From NCBI GenBank assembly GCA_015490995.1, contig WFWT01000138.1, forward strand, positions 1 to 64,000: a stretch of 64,000 bases of DNA, read 5' to 3'. Positions 37,269-47,430 of this stretch are shown here, piece after piece. Numbering within the stretch: the first letter of the stretch is position 1; the number at the start of each line of letters is the position of its first letter. This DNA comes from Anaerolineae bacterium. GTDB lineage: Bacteria; Chloroflexota; Anaerolineae; JAADDB01. The translations under genes were made by a program, and so were the position numbers. Below the pieces are notes generated by a model. It was given only the letters and a program-made list of their open reading frames with translations. It was not told where the DNA came from and searched no databases.

Positions 37269-38321
37269 ATGACGGAACAAAGATTGGACGGTCACCTAAA
37301 TGAGGAATACATCCTGCAAGTGGAAGACCTCTGGGTGAGCTATCAAGCGGAACGGGGCACGGTGAAGGCGGTGTGTGGGGTGTCCTTTAACCTGCGTGCC
37401 GGAGAAACGCTGGCTTTCATCGGTGAAAGCGGTTGTGGGAAAACTACTTTGGGGCTCACGTTTATCCGCCTGCTGCCGGCTACAGCCCGCGTAGAACGGG
37501 GCCGTATCTGGTATAGCCGGGGGACAGAAGCCGTCGATGTACTGGCCATGCACGAACAGGAGTTACGTCATTTCCGCTGGCGCGAATGTGCCATGATCTT
37601 CCAGGGCGCGCAGAACGCGTTTAATCCGGTCCTTCGCATCTGGGATCAGGTGCTGGACACCGCGCGGGCCCACGGGGAGACAGACAAAAAGAAAATCCGC
37701 CAGCGGATGGAGGAATTGTTTCAACTGGTACAACTGGAACCGCGACGTGTCCTTCGAGCTTACCCGCACCAGCTGAGCGGTGGCATGCGACAGCGTGTGC
37801 TTATTGCCTTAGGCCTGCTTTTGAACCCTTCTCTAGTCATCCTGGATGAACCCACCACCGCTTTGGACATTCTCACTCAACGGTCGGTGATTGATGTGCT
37901 GCGAGGGCTGAAAGAACGGTTGCAATTTTCGTTAATTCTGATCTCGCACGACCTCTCGCTGGCCGCGGAGCTCGCGGACCGGGTCGCGACCATGTACGCG
38001 GGGAAGATCGTCGAACTGGCCAGTGTGTGGGATATCTATTATCGGCCGCACCATCCCTACACTGTAGGGTTGATACGCGCGGTGCCTACGCTGTCTGGCG
38101 ACCGGGGACGTCTGATTTCCATTCCTGGTTCACCGCCTGACCTCATTAACCCACCCACGGGTTGTCCTTTTCACCCGCGTTGTCCTTACACCACCGAACG
38201 ATGTCAAGAGGAAGAGCCCCCCCTCCAGGCTGTTAGCCCCACCCATCACGTCGCCTGCTGGCATTGGGAGAAGGTAATTGCCGAAGGAGGGGAGCGGATG
38301 CTGACAAAGGCGGAGGCGTAA
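37269..38321 (+). CDS. ABC transporter ATP-binding protein (OppD/DppD)
   Basis: [63 protein letters not shown]. Confidence 0.93.
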   Translation: MTEQRLDGHLNEEYILQVEDLWVSYQAERGTVKAVCGVSFNLRAGETLAFIGESGCGKTTLGLTFIRLLPATARVERGRIWYSRGTEAVDVLAMHEQELRHFRWRECAMIFQGAQNAFNPVLRIWDQVLDTARAHGETDKKKIRQRMEELFQLVQLEPRRVLRAYPHQLSGGMRQRVLIALGLLLNPSLVILDEPTTALDILTQRSVIDVLRGLKERLQFSLILISHDLSLAAELADRVATMYAGKIVELASVWDIYYRPHHPYTVGLIRAVPTLSGDRGRLISIPGSPPDLINPPTGCPFHPRCPYTTERCQEEEPPLQAVSPTHHVACWHWEKVIAEGGERMLTKAEA

Positions 38322-38327
38322 TTGGCC

Positions 38328-39326
38328 ATGAGCACACAGCCCAATGGTTTGCTTGAACTCCACCGGATAGAACGGACGTTCAAAGTCGGACGTAATCTTA
38401 TCCGCGTGTTGGACGATGTGTCCTTCTCGGTGCAGGCAGGGGAGGTATTATGTCTTGTCGGTGAGAGTGGCTGTGGCAAAACCACTACCGGAAAGATCGC
38501 CGCGGGGTTGTTACCACCGACTCAGGGGGAAGTCCGGTACAAGGGCCAGAACGTGTGGGCCATGCCTAAAGCGGCGTTTCGGGAGTATCGTCGAGCAGTG
38601 CAAATTATCCATCAAGACCCATACGCTTCTTTAAACCCCACACAGCGGGTGGTGAACATTCTTACGGCTCCCTTGCTCCGACACAAACTGGTTCGTAATC
38701 GGCGAGAAGCAGTGGAGAAAGCGTTGGAGCTGTTACAAGTGGTTGACCTGACCCCGCCGGAGGACTTCCTGAACAAGTATCCCCACCAGCTGAGCGGTGG
38801 CCAACGGCAGCGTGTCTCGGTGGCCCGCGCGTTGACGGTACAACCCCAATTTCTGGTCGCGGATGAAGCTGTCTCGATGCTGGACGTGTCTATCCGGGTC
38901 AGTTTGCTCCAAATGCTGGAACGCCTTCGCGAGGAAATGCATGTCGCTTATCTGTTCATCACCCACGACCTAGCCGTGGCCAAATACTTCGCCTGGGATG
39001 GCCGCATCGCCGTGATGTACTTAGGGCGTATTGTGGAGATTGGCCCCACACCACAGATTATTCACCGTCCCCGACATCCTTACACACAGGCGCTCCTTTC
39101 CGCGTTGCCGGAGGCAGATCCGAAGGCCACACGGACCAAGGAGCGCATTCAACTTCGAAGCCTGGACGTGCCCAGTTTGCTCAACATTCCGCCTGGATGC
39201 CCATTTCACCCGCGATGTCCGCTTTTCCAACCTGGCCTTTGTGACACACGGATCCCCAGCCTCGCACCGGTGGATGGGGGTGTGAAAGTGGCATGTCATG
39301 TGGTTACAGAAGGAGCGGCCCAGTGA
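38328..39326 (+). CDS. ABC transporter ATP-binding protein (OppF/DppF)
   Basis: [68 protein letters not shown]. Confidence 0.93.
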   Translation: MSTQPNGLLELHRIERTFKVGRNLIRVLDDVSFSVQAGEVLCLVGESGCGKTTTGKIAAGLLPPTQGEVRYKGQNVWAMPKAAFREYRRAVQIIHQDPYASLNPTQRVVNILTAPLLRHKLVRNRREAVEKALELLQVVDLTPPEDFLNKYPHQLSGGQRQRVSVARALTVQPQFLVADEAVSMLDVSIRVSLLQMLERLREEMHVAYLFITHDLAVAKYFAWDGRIAVMYLGRIVEIGPTPQIIHRPRHPYTQALLSALPEADPKATRTKERIQLRSLDVPSLLNIPPGCPFHPRCPLFQPGLCDTRIPSLAPVDGGVKVACHVVTEGAAQ

Positions 39327-39502
39327 GTCCGGAAATCGGCAAAGCAGCCACCCGCATAGCAATGTTTCTCATCGTGGGGGCTTTGCTCGCCCTCTGGTGG
39401 GCTCCCCGCGATAGTGCTGAGTTTGTGGTTTCCGTCTTGGTCATCCTTATCGGTCTTATCCTGCTGGGGCTGGTTGCCCTTGTTGCCCGATGGGCACGCT
39501 AA
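39323..39502 (+). CDS. Small hypothetical membrane protein (59 aa, GTG start)
   Basis: GTGA overlap with the upstream gene; two predicted TM segments. Confidence 0.6.
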   Translation: MSPEIGKAATRIAMFLIVGALLALWWAPRDSAEFVVSVLVILIGLILLGLVALVARWAR

Positions 39503-39656
39503 GCTGACGTCATCCCCCACCAGCCACCGAGAAGGGAGGTGAAAGGACACCACAACAACCTGTCGGAACAGGCAACCTGGACACGTGAAGCATACCGGGA
39601 ACGTAGTGTTTCCGGCCCATTTGCCAGCAATTTCAGCAGAATAAGGAGGGGACACC

Positions 39657-41504
39657 ATGAAGCGGTGGTATCTGGTCCTGGTGTTGGTAGCAGTGGTGAG
39701 TTTGGTGGTTGTCGCGTGTGCGCCGCAGGCTCAGCCCACGCCAGCGCCTGCGGAAAAACCCGCCGAAAAGCCTACCGAAGCCCCTGCCAAACCCACCGAA
39801 GCCCCTGAACCCACACCCACAGAGGCCCCTAAACCCATGGCGGGCGGTGAATTCCACGGCGCATGGCCGTACAAAGTGCCTCCAGAGGGTCATTACAACA
39901 CCTACGTGCCCAACTCCATCAACCTGGGCATTTACTGGGACGTGATGGAAATGCCGGGAGCTATGTACATCTGGTCAAGGGCAGAGTGGTTCCCGCTGAT
40001 GTACACCGAATGGGAATTCGTCCCCGAAGAAGATCTCTTCGTGGTCAAACTTCGCCAAGGGGCGAAGTGGTCGGACGGGACAGAATTCACCGCGGAAGAC
40101 GTGGTAGCTACCTTCAATGTGGGCCGCCTTTTCAAGTGGACCGTGTTCAAGTACGTGGATGAGATCAAGGCAGTTGACAAGTACACTGTGCAATTCCGCA
40201 TGAAGGTCCCGTCCACGGTGGTGGAGCGCTACGTGGTCCGTGAACGCATCCGGGCTGCATCCACCTACGGCGAGTTTGCCAAGAGGGTAGAAGAGCTCCT
40301 GGCTGCTGGGAAGGGGCCCGATTCGGATGAATGGAAGGCTCTTCAAAAGGAAGTAACCGACTTCCGGCCGGAGAAGATGGTGGTCACCGGACCGTACATG
40401 ATCGATCCCGACTCCATCACTGAAGCCCAGCTCACCCTGGTGAAGAACCCGAACTCTTGGCTGGCAGACCAGGTGAAGTTCGACAAGCTGGTCATCTATA
40501 ACGGGGAGACCCCGACGGTCACGCCGTTGGTGCTGGCTGGGGACATCGATTACGCAACCCATGGCTTTCCGCCGGCTACAGAGAAACAGTTTGTAGAGCA
40601 AGGCATCCGCATCGCCCGACCGCCCATTTACTCTGGTCCGGCCATCTACTTCAATCACGACATTTACCCCTTAAATCGCGCGGAATTTCGTCAGGCGGTA
40701 GCGTACGCTATCAACCGTGACGAGAACGCCACGGTGTCCCTGGGTGATTCTGCCAAGGCCGTAAAATACATGGTGGGCTTCAGCGACACCCTGGTGCCGC
40801 TCTGGCTCACTCAGGACCAAATCGGCCAACTGGACACCTACCCCTACGACCCGCAGAAGGCCGAAGAAATTCTCATGGGCATTGGCTTCAAGCGGGATTC
40901 GGATGGGGTCTGGATGGATGATAAAGGCAACCGTCTGGAATTCGAATTGACCTTCCCGGCCGAATACGCGGACTGGTCCGCGGCAGGCCAAAACGCGGCC
41001 GAACAGTTGACCAAGTTCGGCATCAAGATCACCCCACGCGGCGTGCAGTTCCAGCAGCATCCCACTGAAGTCCGTCAGGGTAAGTTCCAGATGGCCATTC
41101 GTCATTGGGGTTCCAGCACTAACCCGCACCCCCACTTCGCCTACCAGGGCGTGCTCTTCCTTTACAACTACGTGGGCAGCCCTGAAGGCAAGGGCATGAA
41201 CTTCCCAATGCAGCAGACCGTCGACGGCAAGGAGGTCGATCTGGAACAGCTGATTGTCCAGTCGGCCGAGGGCCTGGACGAGGAAGCCCAAAAGGCGATG
41301 GTGGCTGAAGTTGCTGCGGTCTTCAACAAGCTCCTGCCGGTGGTTCCCTTGTGGGAGCGCTTCGGCAATAACCCGGTGAACGAAACCGCTCGCGTGACCG
41401 GCTGGCCAAGCGACGATCACTACCTGCTCCAAAATTCGGCCTACGGAGACAACTGGGTGATCATCGCTCTCCTCCAGGGCATGTTAAAGCCCATCGGGCA
41501 GTAA
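39657..41504 (+). CDS. ABC transporter substrate-binding lipoprotein, SBP family 5
   Basis: Lipobox VVACAPQ; PTP/AEKP linker; LRQGAKWSDGTEFTAEDVVATFN. Confidence 0.93.
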   Translation: MKRWYLVLVLVAVVSLVVVACAPQAQPTPAPAEKPAEKPTEAPAKPTEAPEPTPTEAPKPMAGGEFHGAWPYKVPPEGHYNTYVPNSINLGIYWDVMEMPGAMYIWSRAEWFPLMYTEWEFVPEEDLFVVKLRQGAKWSDGTEFTAEDVVATFNVGRLFKWTVFKYVDEIKAVDKYTVQFRMKVPSTVVERYVVRERIRAASTYGEFAKRVEELLAAGKGPDSDEWKALQKEVTDFRPEKMVVTGPYMIDPDSITEAQLTLVKNPNSWLADQVKFDKLVIYNGETPTVTPLVLAGDIDYATHGFPPATEKQFVEQGIRIARPPIYSGPAIYFNHDIYPLNRAEFRQAVAYAINRDENATVSLGDSAKAVKYMVGFSDTLVPLWLTQDQIGQLDTYPYDPQKAEEILMGIGFKRDSDGVWMDDKGNRLEFELTFPAEYADWSAAGQNAAEQLTKFGIKITPRGVQFQQHPTEVRQGKFQMAIRHWGSSTNPHPHFAYQGVLFLYNYVGSPEGKGMNFPMQQTVDGKEVDLEQLIVQSAEGLDEEAQKAMVAEVAAVFNKLLPVVPLWERFGNNPVNETARVTGWPSDDHYLLQNSAYGDNWVIIALLQGMLKPIGQ

Positions 41505-41575
41505 ACGGTGCGGGTGGGCGCCGGGTCTTTTGCTCGGGCCCACCGCCCCCTGCCCACTTCAGGACTGGTAAAAGT

Positions 41576-41608
41576 GTATGGCAGGCGGCAGGAAACCGCC
41601 TGCCATAC
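41576..41608. terminator. Perfect 13-bp stem hairpin between SBP and GH20 genes (attenuator/terminator-like)
   Basis: GTATGGCAGGCGG-CAGGAAA-CCGCCTGCCATAC; no strong T-run. Confidence 0.6.
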
Positions 41609-41648
41609 GTTGCTCCCTATCAGCACGGGGTACTCCAGGAGCACAATC

Positions 41649-43508
41649 ATGTCTCAACCGTTCATCCTGCTACCACAACCACAAGTTATAGAAACAAAGG
41701 AGGGCTTCTACTCCCTAATTGACAACTGTCTCCTTCTTCTGGATAGCCCATCTCCCCAGGCCCTTTGCTTCACCGCACAGCGGCTTCAGAGGGCCCTGAC
41801 CACTTATGCCTCCGTTACCTGGGAGATCGTTGCCGGTACGGCCGTACCCGCAGATCAGGTAGGTGCTACCTTGAGTGTTATTCCGGGCAGTGTACGTCAT
41901 CCCCAAGGATATGAGCTGTCCATTCATCCCTCAGGAGTTCATTTGGTAGCCGGTACACCGGCAGGCCTGTTCTACGGGGTAATGACACTTATCCAAATCA
42001 TCCAACAATGTGGCCACCAACTCCCTGCTTTGCGCATTCGGGACTGGCCCGACTTTCCCCATCGTGGGGTTATGTTGGACATCAGCCGGGACAAAGTGCC
42101 CACCATGGAGACCCTCTTTGCCCTGATTGACCTGTTAGCTTCGTGGAAGGTCAATCAGTTCCAACTGTACACCGAGCACACCTTTGCCTATCGTCATCAC
42201 CCTGACGTGTGGGCCCAGGCTTCTCCCCTCACAGGTGAGGAGATCCTGGCACTGGATGCCTATTGCCGGGAACGGTTTATCGACCTTGTGCCCAACCAGA
42301 ATTCCTTTGGGCACATGCGCCGCTGGCTTATTCACGACCGGTACCGGGATTTAGCGGAATGTCCACAAGGATGTGATACCTCTTGGGGCTATTTTGATGA
42401 ACCCTTTAGCCTGAACCCGCTAGATCCTCGCAGCCTGGACCTGCTACGGAGTTTGTACGATGAGCTGTTACCCCACTTTACCAGCCACTACTTCAACGTT
42501 GGTTGTGATGAAACCGTGGACCTCGGTCAGGGACGTAGCAAGGAGGTCGTGGAGAAGTACGGTGTCGGTCGCGTGTACCTGGATTTCTTGATGAAAATAT
42601 ACCGAGAAGTAAAGTCACGCGGGCGTACCATGATGTTTTGGGGGGACATTATTGTGCAGCACCCTAACCTAGTACCTGAACTGCCCCGAGATGTTATTGC
42701 CCTTGCATGGGGATATGAAGCCGACCATCCCTTTGATCGTCACGGTGCTCTGTTTGCGGCCTCCGGCGTACCCTTCTACGTCTGTCCAGGCACGTCCACG
42801 TGGAATAGCATCGCAGGCCGAACGGACAACGCGTTGGGTAACCTGCGTAACGCGGCGGAAAATGGCCTCAAACACGGTGCGCTAGGTTTTCTGAACACGG
42901 ATTGGGGGGATAACGGTCACTGGCAACCGCTGCCGGTCAGTTACCTGGGATACGCTTATGGGGCAGCCGTTTCCTGGGCCTATGAAGCTAACCGCGATCT
43001 AGACGTAGTGGCCGTTCTCAACCGGTACGCATTTCGAGATCGAGCGGAAGTAATGGGGCGCATCGCGTACGATCTGGGTAATGCATATCAGGTACCGGGC
43101 GTACAGAATTTCAACGGTTCTATTCTCTTCCGCATTCTCCAGTGGTCCCCCGGGGAGATCGCCCAACACCAAGGACTCACCGAAGAGGGCTTACACCGTA
43201 CCCTGAGATACATCGATGAGGTTATGTCTCATTTAGAACGGGCAAACATGGACCGTCAAGACGCCGATCTTGTCCGTCAAGAATTCGCGTGGGCGGCAGA
43301 TATGCTCCGCCACGCTGCCAAGCGGGGCCTCTGGGCCTTGAAAAAAGCGCGAGGAGCTGTGGATAGCACCTTGCAGGGTATGTTGGCCGAAGAGGCAAAA
43401 CGCCTGATGGCAGAATTTCACCACATCTGGCATGCGCGCAACCGGCCTGGCGGTTTCAAGGACAGCCTCGCCCGTATGGAACGAATGATGAAGGACTACC
43501 AAACGTAA
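41649..43508 (+). CDS. GH20 beta-N-acetylhexosaminidase, no obvious signal peptide
   Basis: LRIRDWPDFPHRGVMLDISRDKVPTMETLFALIDLLASWKVNQFQLYTEHTFAYRHHP; YFNVGCDETVDLG (DE pair); start reassigned to 41649. Confidence 0.9.
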   Translation: MSQPFILLPQPQVIETKEGFYSLIDNCLLLLDSPSPQALCFTAQRLQRALTTYASVTWEIVAGTAVPADQVGATLSVIPGSVRHPQGYELSIHPSGVHLVAGTPAGLFYGVMTLIQIIQQCGHQLPALRIRDWPDFPHRGVMLDISRDKVPTMETLFALIDLLASWKVNQFQLYTEHTFAYRHHPDVWAQASPLTGEEILALDAYCRERFIDLVPNQNSFGHMRRWLIHDRYRDLAECPQGCDTSWGYFDEPFSLNPLDPRSLDLLRSLYDELLPHFTSHYFNVGCDETVDLGQGRSKEVVEKYGVGRVYLDFLMKIYREVKSRGRTMMFWGDIIVQHPNLVPELPRDVIALAWGYEADHPFDRHGALFAASGVPFYVCPGTSTWNSIAGRTDNALGNLRNAAENGLKHGALGFLNTDWGDNGHWQPLPVSYLGYAYGAAVSWAYEANRDLDVVAVLNRYAFRDRAEVMGRIAYDLGNAYQVPGVQNFNGSILFRILQWSPGEIAQHQGLTEEGLHRTLRYIDEVMSHLERANMDRQDADLVRQEFAWAADMLRHAAKRGLWALKKARGAVDSTLQGMLAEEAKRLMAEFHHIWHARNRPGGFKDSLARMERMMKDYQT

Positions 43509-43580
43509 CAAGGGCTCGTGTAGCATCCTTGGGTTCTTAGCGTACGCCGTCATAGTGATAACAACAATGAGGAGAGTGCC

Positions 43581-44867
43581 ATGCCCAAATCACCAATTAC
43601 CGCTGTCATGGTGGGTGCCGGTCAGCGGGGTTATTACTCATACGGTCCTTACGCGCTGATCCACCCGGACGAACTCACCTTTGTTGCCGTGGCTGAACCG
43701 AACCCAGAACGGCGGGAACGTTTCGCTCGCGCTCATAACATCCCGCCGGAATATCAGTTTGCCTCATGGGAAGAACTGATGGCCAAAGGACAGATTGCCG
43801 ATGTGCTGTTCAACATGACCATGGACCAAGACCACTTTGCCTCTACAGTTGCTGCCCTAGAAACCGGCTACGACGTGCTGTTGGAGAAGCCGATGGCCCA
43901 CACGCTAGAATACAACGTGGCCCTAGTGCGTACGGCGGAACGAACGGGGCGTCTGCTGCAGGTATGTCATGTGCTACGCTACACACCCTTTTTCTCTACC
44001 TTGCACGACATCCTCACTTCTGGCCGGTTAGGGGATATTATCACTGTGGAACACCGGGAGAACGTGGTGTACTGGCATATGGCCCACAGTTTTGTGCGAG
44101 GCAACTGGCGCAACGTGGCCACCTCTGCGCCGATGATCTTGGCCAAGTGCTGCCATGACTTTGACATCCTTTATTGGAACTTGGGGGAACGTATAAAACG
44201 CCTGCATTCCTTCGGTTCTCTCAGGCACTTCCGGCCAGAAAACGCGCCGCCTGGTGCTCCTCAACGGTGTACCGACGGGTGTCCAGTAGCCGAGGAATGC
44301 CCTTTTGACGCTCGGCGCATTTACCTGAACATGAACAATACCGGCTGGCCTGTGACCGTCATCACCGACGATCTTTCCTTTGAAGGTCGCTTACGTGCCT
44401 TACAGGAAGGCCCTTACGGCCGTTGTGTGTACTATTGCGACAACGATGTGGTAGATCACCAAGTTGTGAACATGGAGACCGAAAGCGGCACGTCCGTGGT
44501 CCTTGTCATGCACGGTCATTCTCACGAAGAAGCACGTACTATGCGCTACGACGGCACGCGGGCCACGTTACGCGGAAAGTTTAATTATGCAAGCGGGTGG
44601 ATAGAAATATGGGACCATGTCACTAACCGGCGCATTGATGTGGACATTCCTCCCGCGGAAGGGGGACACGGCGGGGGCGACTTCGGGGTAGTCCGGGCCT
44701 TCTTGAAAGCCGTACGTGGGGAAACAGATGCCCTGACACCGGCCCGTGAAGCGCTGGAGAGTCACCTGCTCGCCTTCGCCGCGGAGGAAGCTCGTCTTAC
44801 CGGAACCGTCATCAACATGGACGAATTTCGCGAACGGGCAGAGAGGAGCGTGACACACCATGCATAG
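43581..44867 (+). CDS. Gfo/Idh/MocA family oxidoreductase with Cys cluster
   Basis: VMVGAGQRGYYSYGPYAL; DVLLEKPMAHTLEYNVALV; CTDGCPVAEECPF. Confidence 0.9.
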   Translation: MPKSPITAVMVGAGQRGYYSYGPYALIHPDELTFVAVAEPNPERRERFARAHNIPPEYQFASWEELMAKGQIADVLFNMTMDQDHFASTVAALETGYDVLLEKPMAHTLEYNVALVRTAERTGRLLQVCHVLRYTPFFSTLHDILTSGRLGDIITVEHRENVVYWHMAHSFVRGNWRNVATSAPMILAKCCHDFDILYWNLGERIKRLHSFGSLRHFRPENAPPGAPQRCTDGCPVAEECPFDARRIYLNMNNTGWPVTVITDDLSFEGRLRALQEGPYGRCVYYCDNDVVDHQVVNMETESGTSVVLVMHGHSHEEARTMRYDGTRATLRGKFNYASGWIEIWDHVTNRRIDVDIPPAEGGHGGGDFGVVRAFLKAVRGETDALTPAREALESHLLAFAAEEARLTGTVINMDEFRERAERSVTHHA

Positions 44868-44997
44868 CACCCACTTTATACCCCGGCTTCTAAAACAGAT
44901 GTTTTACCTCTTTGCCGAGGCGGATAACGAGGGCAAAGCACAGGAACGTATTGTCTGGGCTCGTTATTTTATCGTCCTGGAGGCACTCCCATCGTGA
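44860..44997 (+). CDS. Small ORF, 45 aa, unlisted: MHSTHFIPRLLKQMFYLFAEADNEGKAQERIVWARYFIVLEALPS
   Basis: ATG overlaps upstream stop (ATGCATAG) and TGA overlaps downstream GTG (GTGA); fills the 126-bp gap completely. Confidence 0.6.
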   Translation: MHSTHFIPRLLKQMFYLFAEADNEGKAQERIVWARYFIVLEALPS

Positions 44998-46199
44998 GAT
45001 ATCAACACGAACATCCCGGCCTGGGCCACGCCCTTGATTCACCGGTGGCATCTCGGGCAGGGTTTTCTCCCTGGCAAGTAAATGAGCTTCTTCAAGCCGG
45101 GGTGGGCACCGTTTACACCGCTGCTGTGGTGCACGTTCGCCAGGGGGGACAAACGGTGTACGAGCAGGCGGCGGGTTACATACACCCGGAGGTCGTCCCC
45201 TTCCCGGCGACTTCAGAAACCCAATTTGATCTGGCTTCCCTTACCAAACTCTTCGTGGCCACGGCGTTCTTGCTTCAGGTAGCATCAGGGCACGTTACCC
45301 TAGAAACGCCGGTGCATACCATTCTGCCCGAATTCCGAGGACTGCGTCCGATTCAGCCCTATGAGGACCCCCTCCAACCGGGACGTTGGGTAACGGTCAG
45401 TGAGGAGAAAGGTCCCGTGAACGCAGACGAGGTGACATTCCGCCACGTGCTTACCCACACAAGCGGTTTGCCAGCCTGGCGACCGCTATACATGGCTCCA
45501 CCCCGGCACCGACGCATGCGCGTGCTCCACACTGCTTTTGCTTATCCGCCGGGACGACGGGTGGTCTACTCCGATTTGGGGTTCATGATTTTAGGCTGGG
45601 CCCTGGAAGCCATCATGGGGGCTTCTCTGTCTTCTGTGCTTGACACCCTTGTGTGTAAGCCTTTGGGACTGCAATCAGTACGCTTCCGAACAGCGGGCAA
45701 CTATCGGGGTATTACGCACATTGCGGCCACAGAGCGCTGCGCTTGGCGGCAACGTCGGGTGTGGGGTGAAGTGCACGACGAAAACGCTTGGGCTCTAGGA
45801 GGTGTAGCCGGTCACGCGGGGCTCTTTGCCACTGCACGTGACGTGGCCGCCTTTGGTCAGGCTTGGCTAGACGCCCTACGCGGGCGTGGCCCCTTCGCCA
45901 CCTTGGGCTCCCTCGCCCAGGAAGCTGTACGCCTTCACGCGGAAGACCATCACGTGCGTCGTGGGCTGGGATGGGCCCTCTGGTCTCCGGCCCCAGAGAG
46001 CCCCTCTCGTCCGTTCGGTCCTCGTGCGTTTGGTCACACCGGGTTCACCGGCACCTCCCTGTACGTGGACCCTGAACGGAATCTGGTTGTGGCCGCGTTG
46101 ACCAACCGTGTGTACTACGGCCGCATGAGCCAGCCCATTGCCCGGTGGCGCTACCAGTTGCACCACATCCTTTCCCAACATTCACTACCTGAGACCTAA
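44994..46199 (+). CDS. Serine hydrolase, beta-lactamase family (AmiE/YbbE-like)
   Basis: FDLASLTKLFVATAFLLQ (SxxK), HVLTHTSGLPAWRP, VAGHAGLFATARDVAAFGQ. Confidence 0.88.
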   Translation: MRYQHEHPGLGHALDSPVASRAGFSPWQVNELLQAGVGTVYTAAVVHVRQGGQTVYEQAAGYIHPEVVPFPATSETQFDLASLTKLFVATAFLLQVASGHVTLETPVHTILPEFRGLRPIQPYEDPLQPGRWVTVSEEKGPVNADEVTFRHVLTHTSGLPAWRPLYMAPPRHRRMRVLHTAFAYPPGRRVVYSDLGFMILGWALEAIMGASLSSVLDTLVCKPLGLQSVRFRTAGNYRGITHIAATERCAWRQRRVWGEVHDENAWALGGVAGHAGLFATARDVAAFGQAWLDALRGRGPFATLGSLAQEAVRLHAEDHHVRRGLGWALWSPAPESPSRPFGPRAFGHTGFTGTSLYVDPERNLVVAALTNRVYYGRMSQPIARWRYQLHHILSQHSLPET

Positions 46200-47342
46200 A
46201 TGTTACCGATGCTTGTTATTGGTGTCATCTCCGGCACGTCAGCGGATGGTACAGATGTTGCTGTTGTGGACCTCACGGGTGCACCGCCCCACCTCCGGTG
46301 GCGCCTTGTGCATGCGACCACGGTTCCCCATCCCCCGGACCTGCGCGCCGCTATTCTGGACGCGATGACCCCAGAGAAGGGGACGGTTGATCGGTTATGT
46401 GAATTAAACGTGTGGTTGGGTGAACAATTCGCCGAAGCGGTGCTTATGGCCCTCAGAGAGGCTGGCTTACAACCCCGTGATGTTGACTTGATCGGATCAC
46501 ACGGCCAGACCGTATGGCACCATCCTCATCCACCGTATCCTGGTACCCTGCAACTGGGCGAACCGGCCATCCTTGCGGAACGGACCGGGCTGCCGGTAAT
46601 TAGCAACTTTCGGGCCCGGGATATCGCAGCGGGGGGACAAGGCGCTCCCTTAGTTGCCTACGTAGATGTGCTCCTGCTTACTCATGATCGTCACGTTCGG
46701 GCAGCACAGAACATCGGCGGCATTGCTAACGTCACTTTTCTCCCACCGCGTGGGACACAATGGCATCCCTTTGCTTTTGACACCGGGCCAGGCAACGCAC
46801 TTATCGACGAAGCAGCTTATCGGGCCACTCATGGGAAATGGGCCTACGATCAGGAAGGAGAGCTTGCTCGCCTTGGTAGAGTGGACGAAGCGTTGCTGGC
46901 GACGTGGTTATCCCATCCTTTTTTCAGGCAACCTCCCCCGAAATCTACAGGACGCGAGGTATTTGGGCGTTCCTTTGTGGAACAGGCGTGGAGGCAAGGA
47001 AAAGCTAAAGGGCTTTCGCCTGCAGATATCGTTGCCACCTTAACCGCCCTTACAGCTCACAGCATCGCTCAGGCCTATCGTCAATTTTTACCTGTGTTCC
47101 CTGATGAGGTCATCATCAGCGGGGGCGGGGTACACAATCCTACGCTGATGGCGATGTTACGTGACTTCCTTGCCCCAGCGCACGTCCTCTCCTCTGACGA
47201 CTTAGGTATTCCCGCGGATGCCAAAGAGGCACTGGCCTTTGCTGTGCTCGCCTATGAAACATGGCATCAGCGGCCAGGTAATTTGCCATCCGCCACAGGT
47301 GCTAATCGAGCCGTTATTCTGGGGGACATCACGCCGGCATGA
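46200..47342 (+). CDS. anmK: Anhydro-N-acetylmuramic acid kinase
   Basis: VIGVISGTSADGTDVAVVDLTG; IGSHGQTVWHHP; NIGGIANVTFLPP; FDTGPGNALID. Confidence 0.95.
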   Translation: MLPMLVIGVISGTSADGTDVAVVDLTGAPPHLRWRLVHATTVPHPPDLRAAILDAMTPEKGTVDRLCELNVWLGEQFAEAVLMALREAGLQPRDVDLIGSHGQTVWHHPHPPYPGTLQLGEPAILAERTGLPVISNFRARDIAAGGQGAPLVAYVDVLLLTHDRHVRAAQNIGGIANVTFLPPRGTQWHPFAFDTGPGNALIDEAAYRATHGKWAYDQEGELARLGRVDEALLATWLSHPFFRQPPPKSTGREVFGRSFVEQAWRQGKAKGLSPADIVATLTALTAHSIAQAYRQFLPVFPDEVIISGGGVHNPTLMAMLRDFLAPAHVLSSDDLGIPADAKEALAFAVLAYETWHQRPGNLPSATGANRAVILGDITPA

Positions 47343-47430
47343 TATATTTACAGATGCCAAAAGGTGAAAAATGCCCTAAAACCCGAAGCGGCTATCCCGT
47401 CAATTTACTGCGTCGCCGAGGGAGTGAACG

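Noticed and set aside
39975-41432. 227-aa and 253-aa minus ORFs opposite the SBP gene
   Set aside because: Antisense shadows of a clearly coding SBP_5 gene.
44994-46199. Antibiotic-resistance beta-lactamase
   Set aside because: Fold family matches, but operon context and lack of signal peptide favour a cell-wall amidase/hydrolase role.
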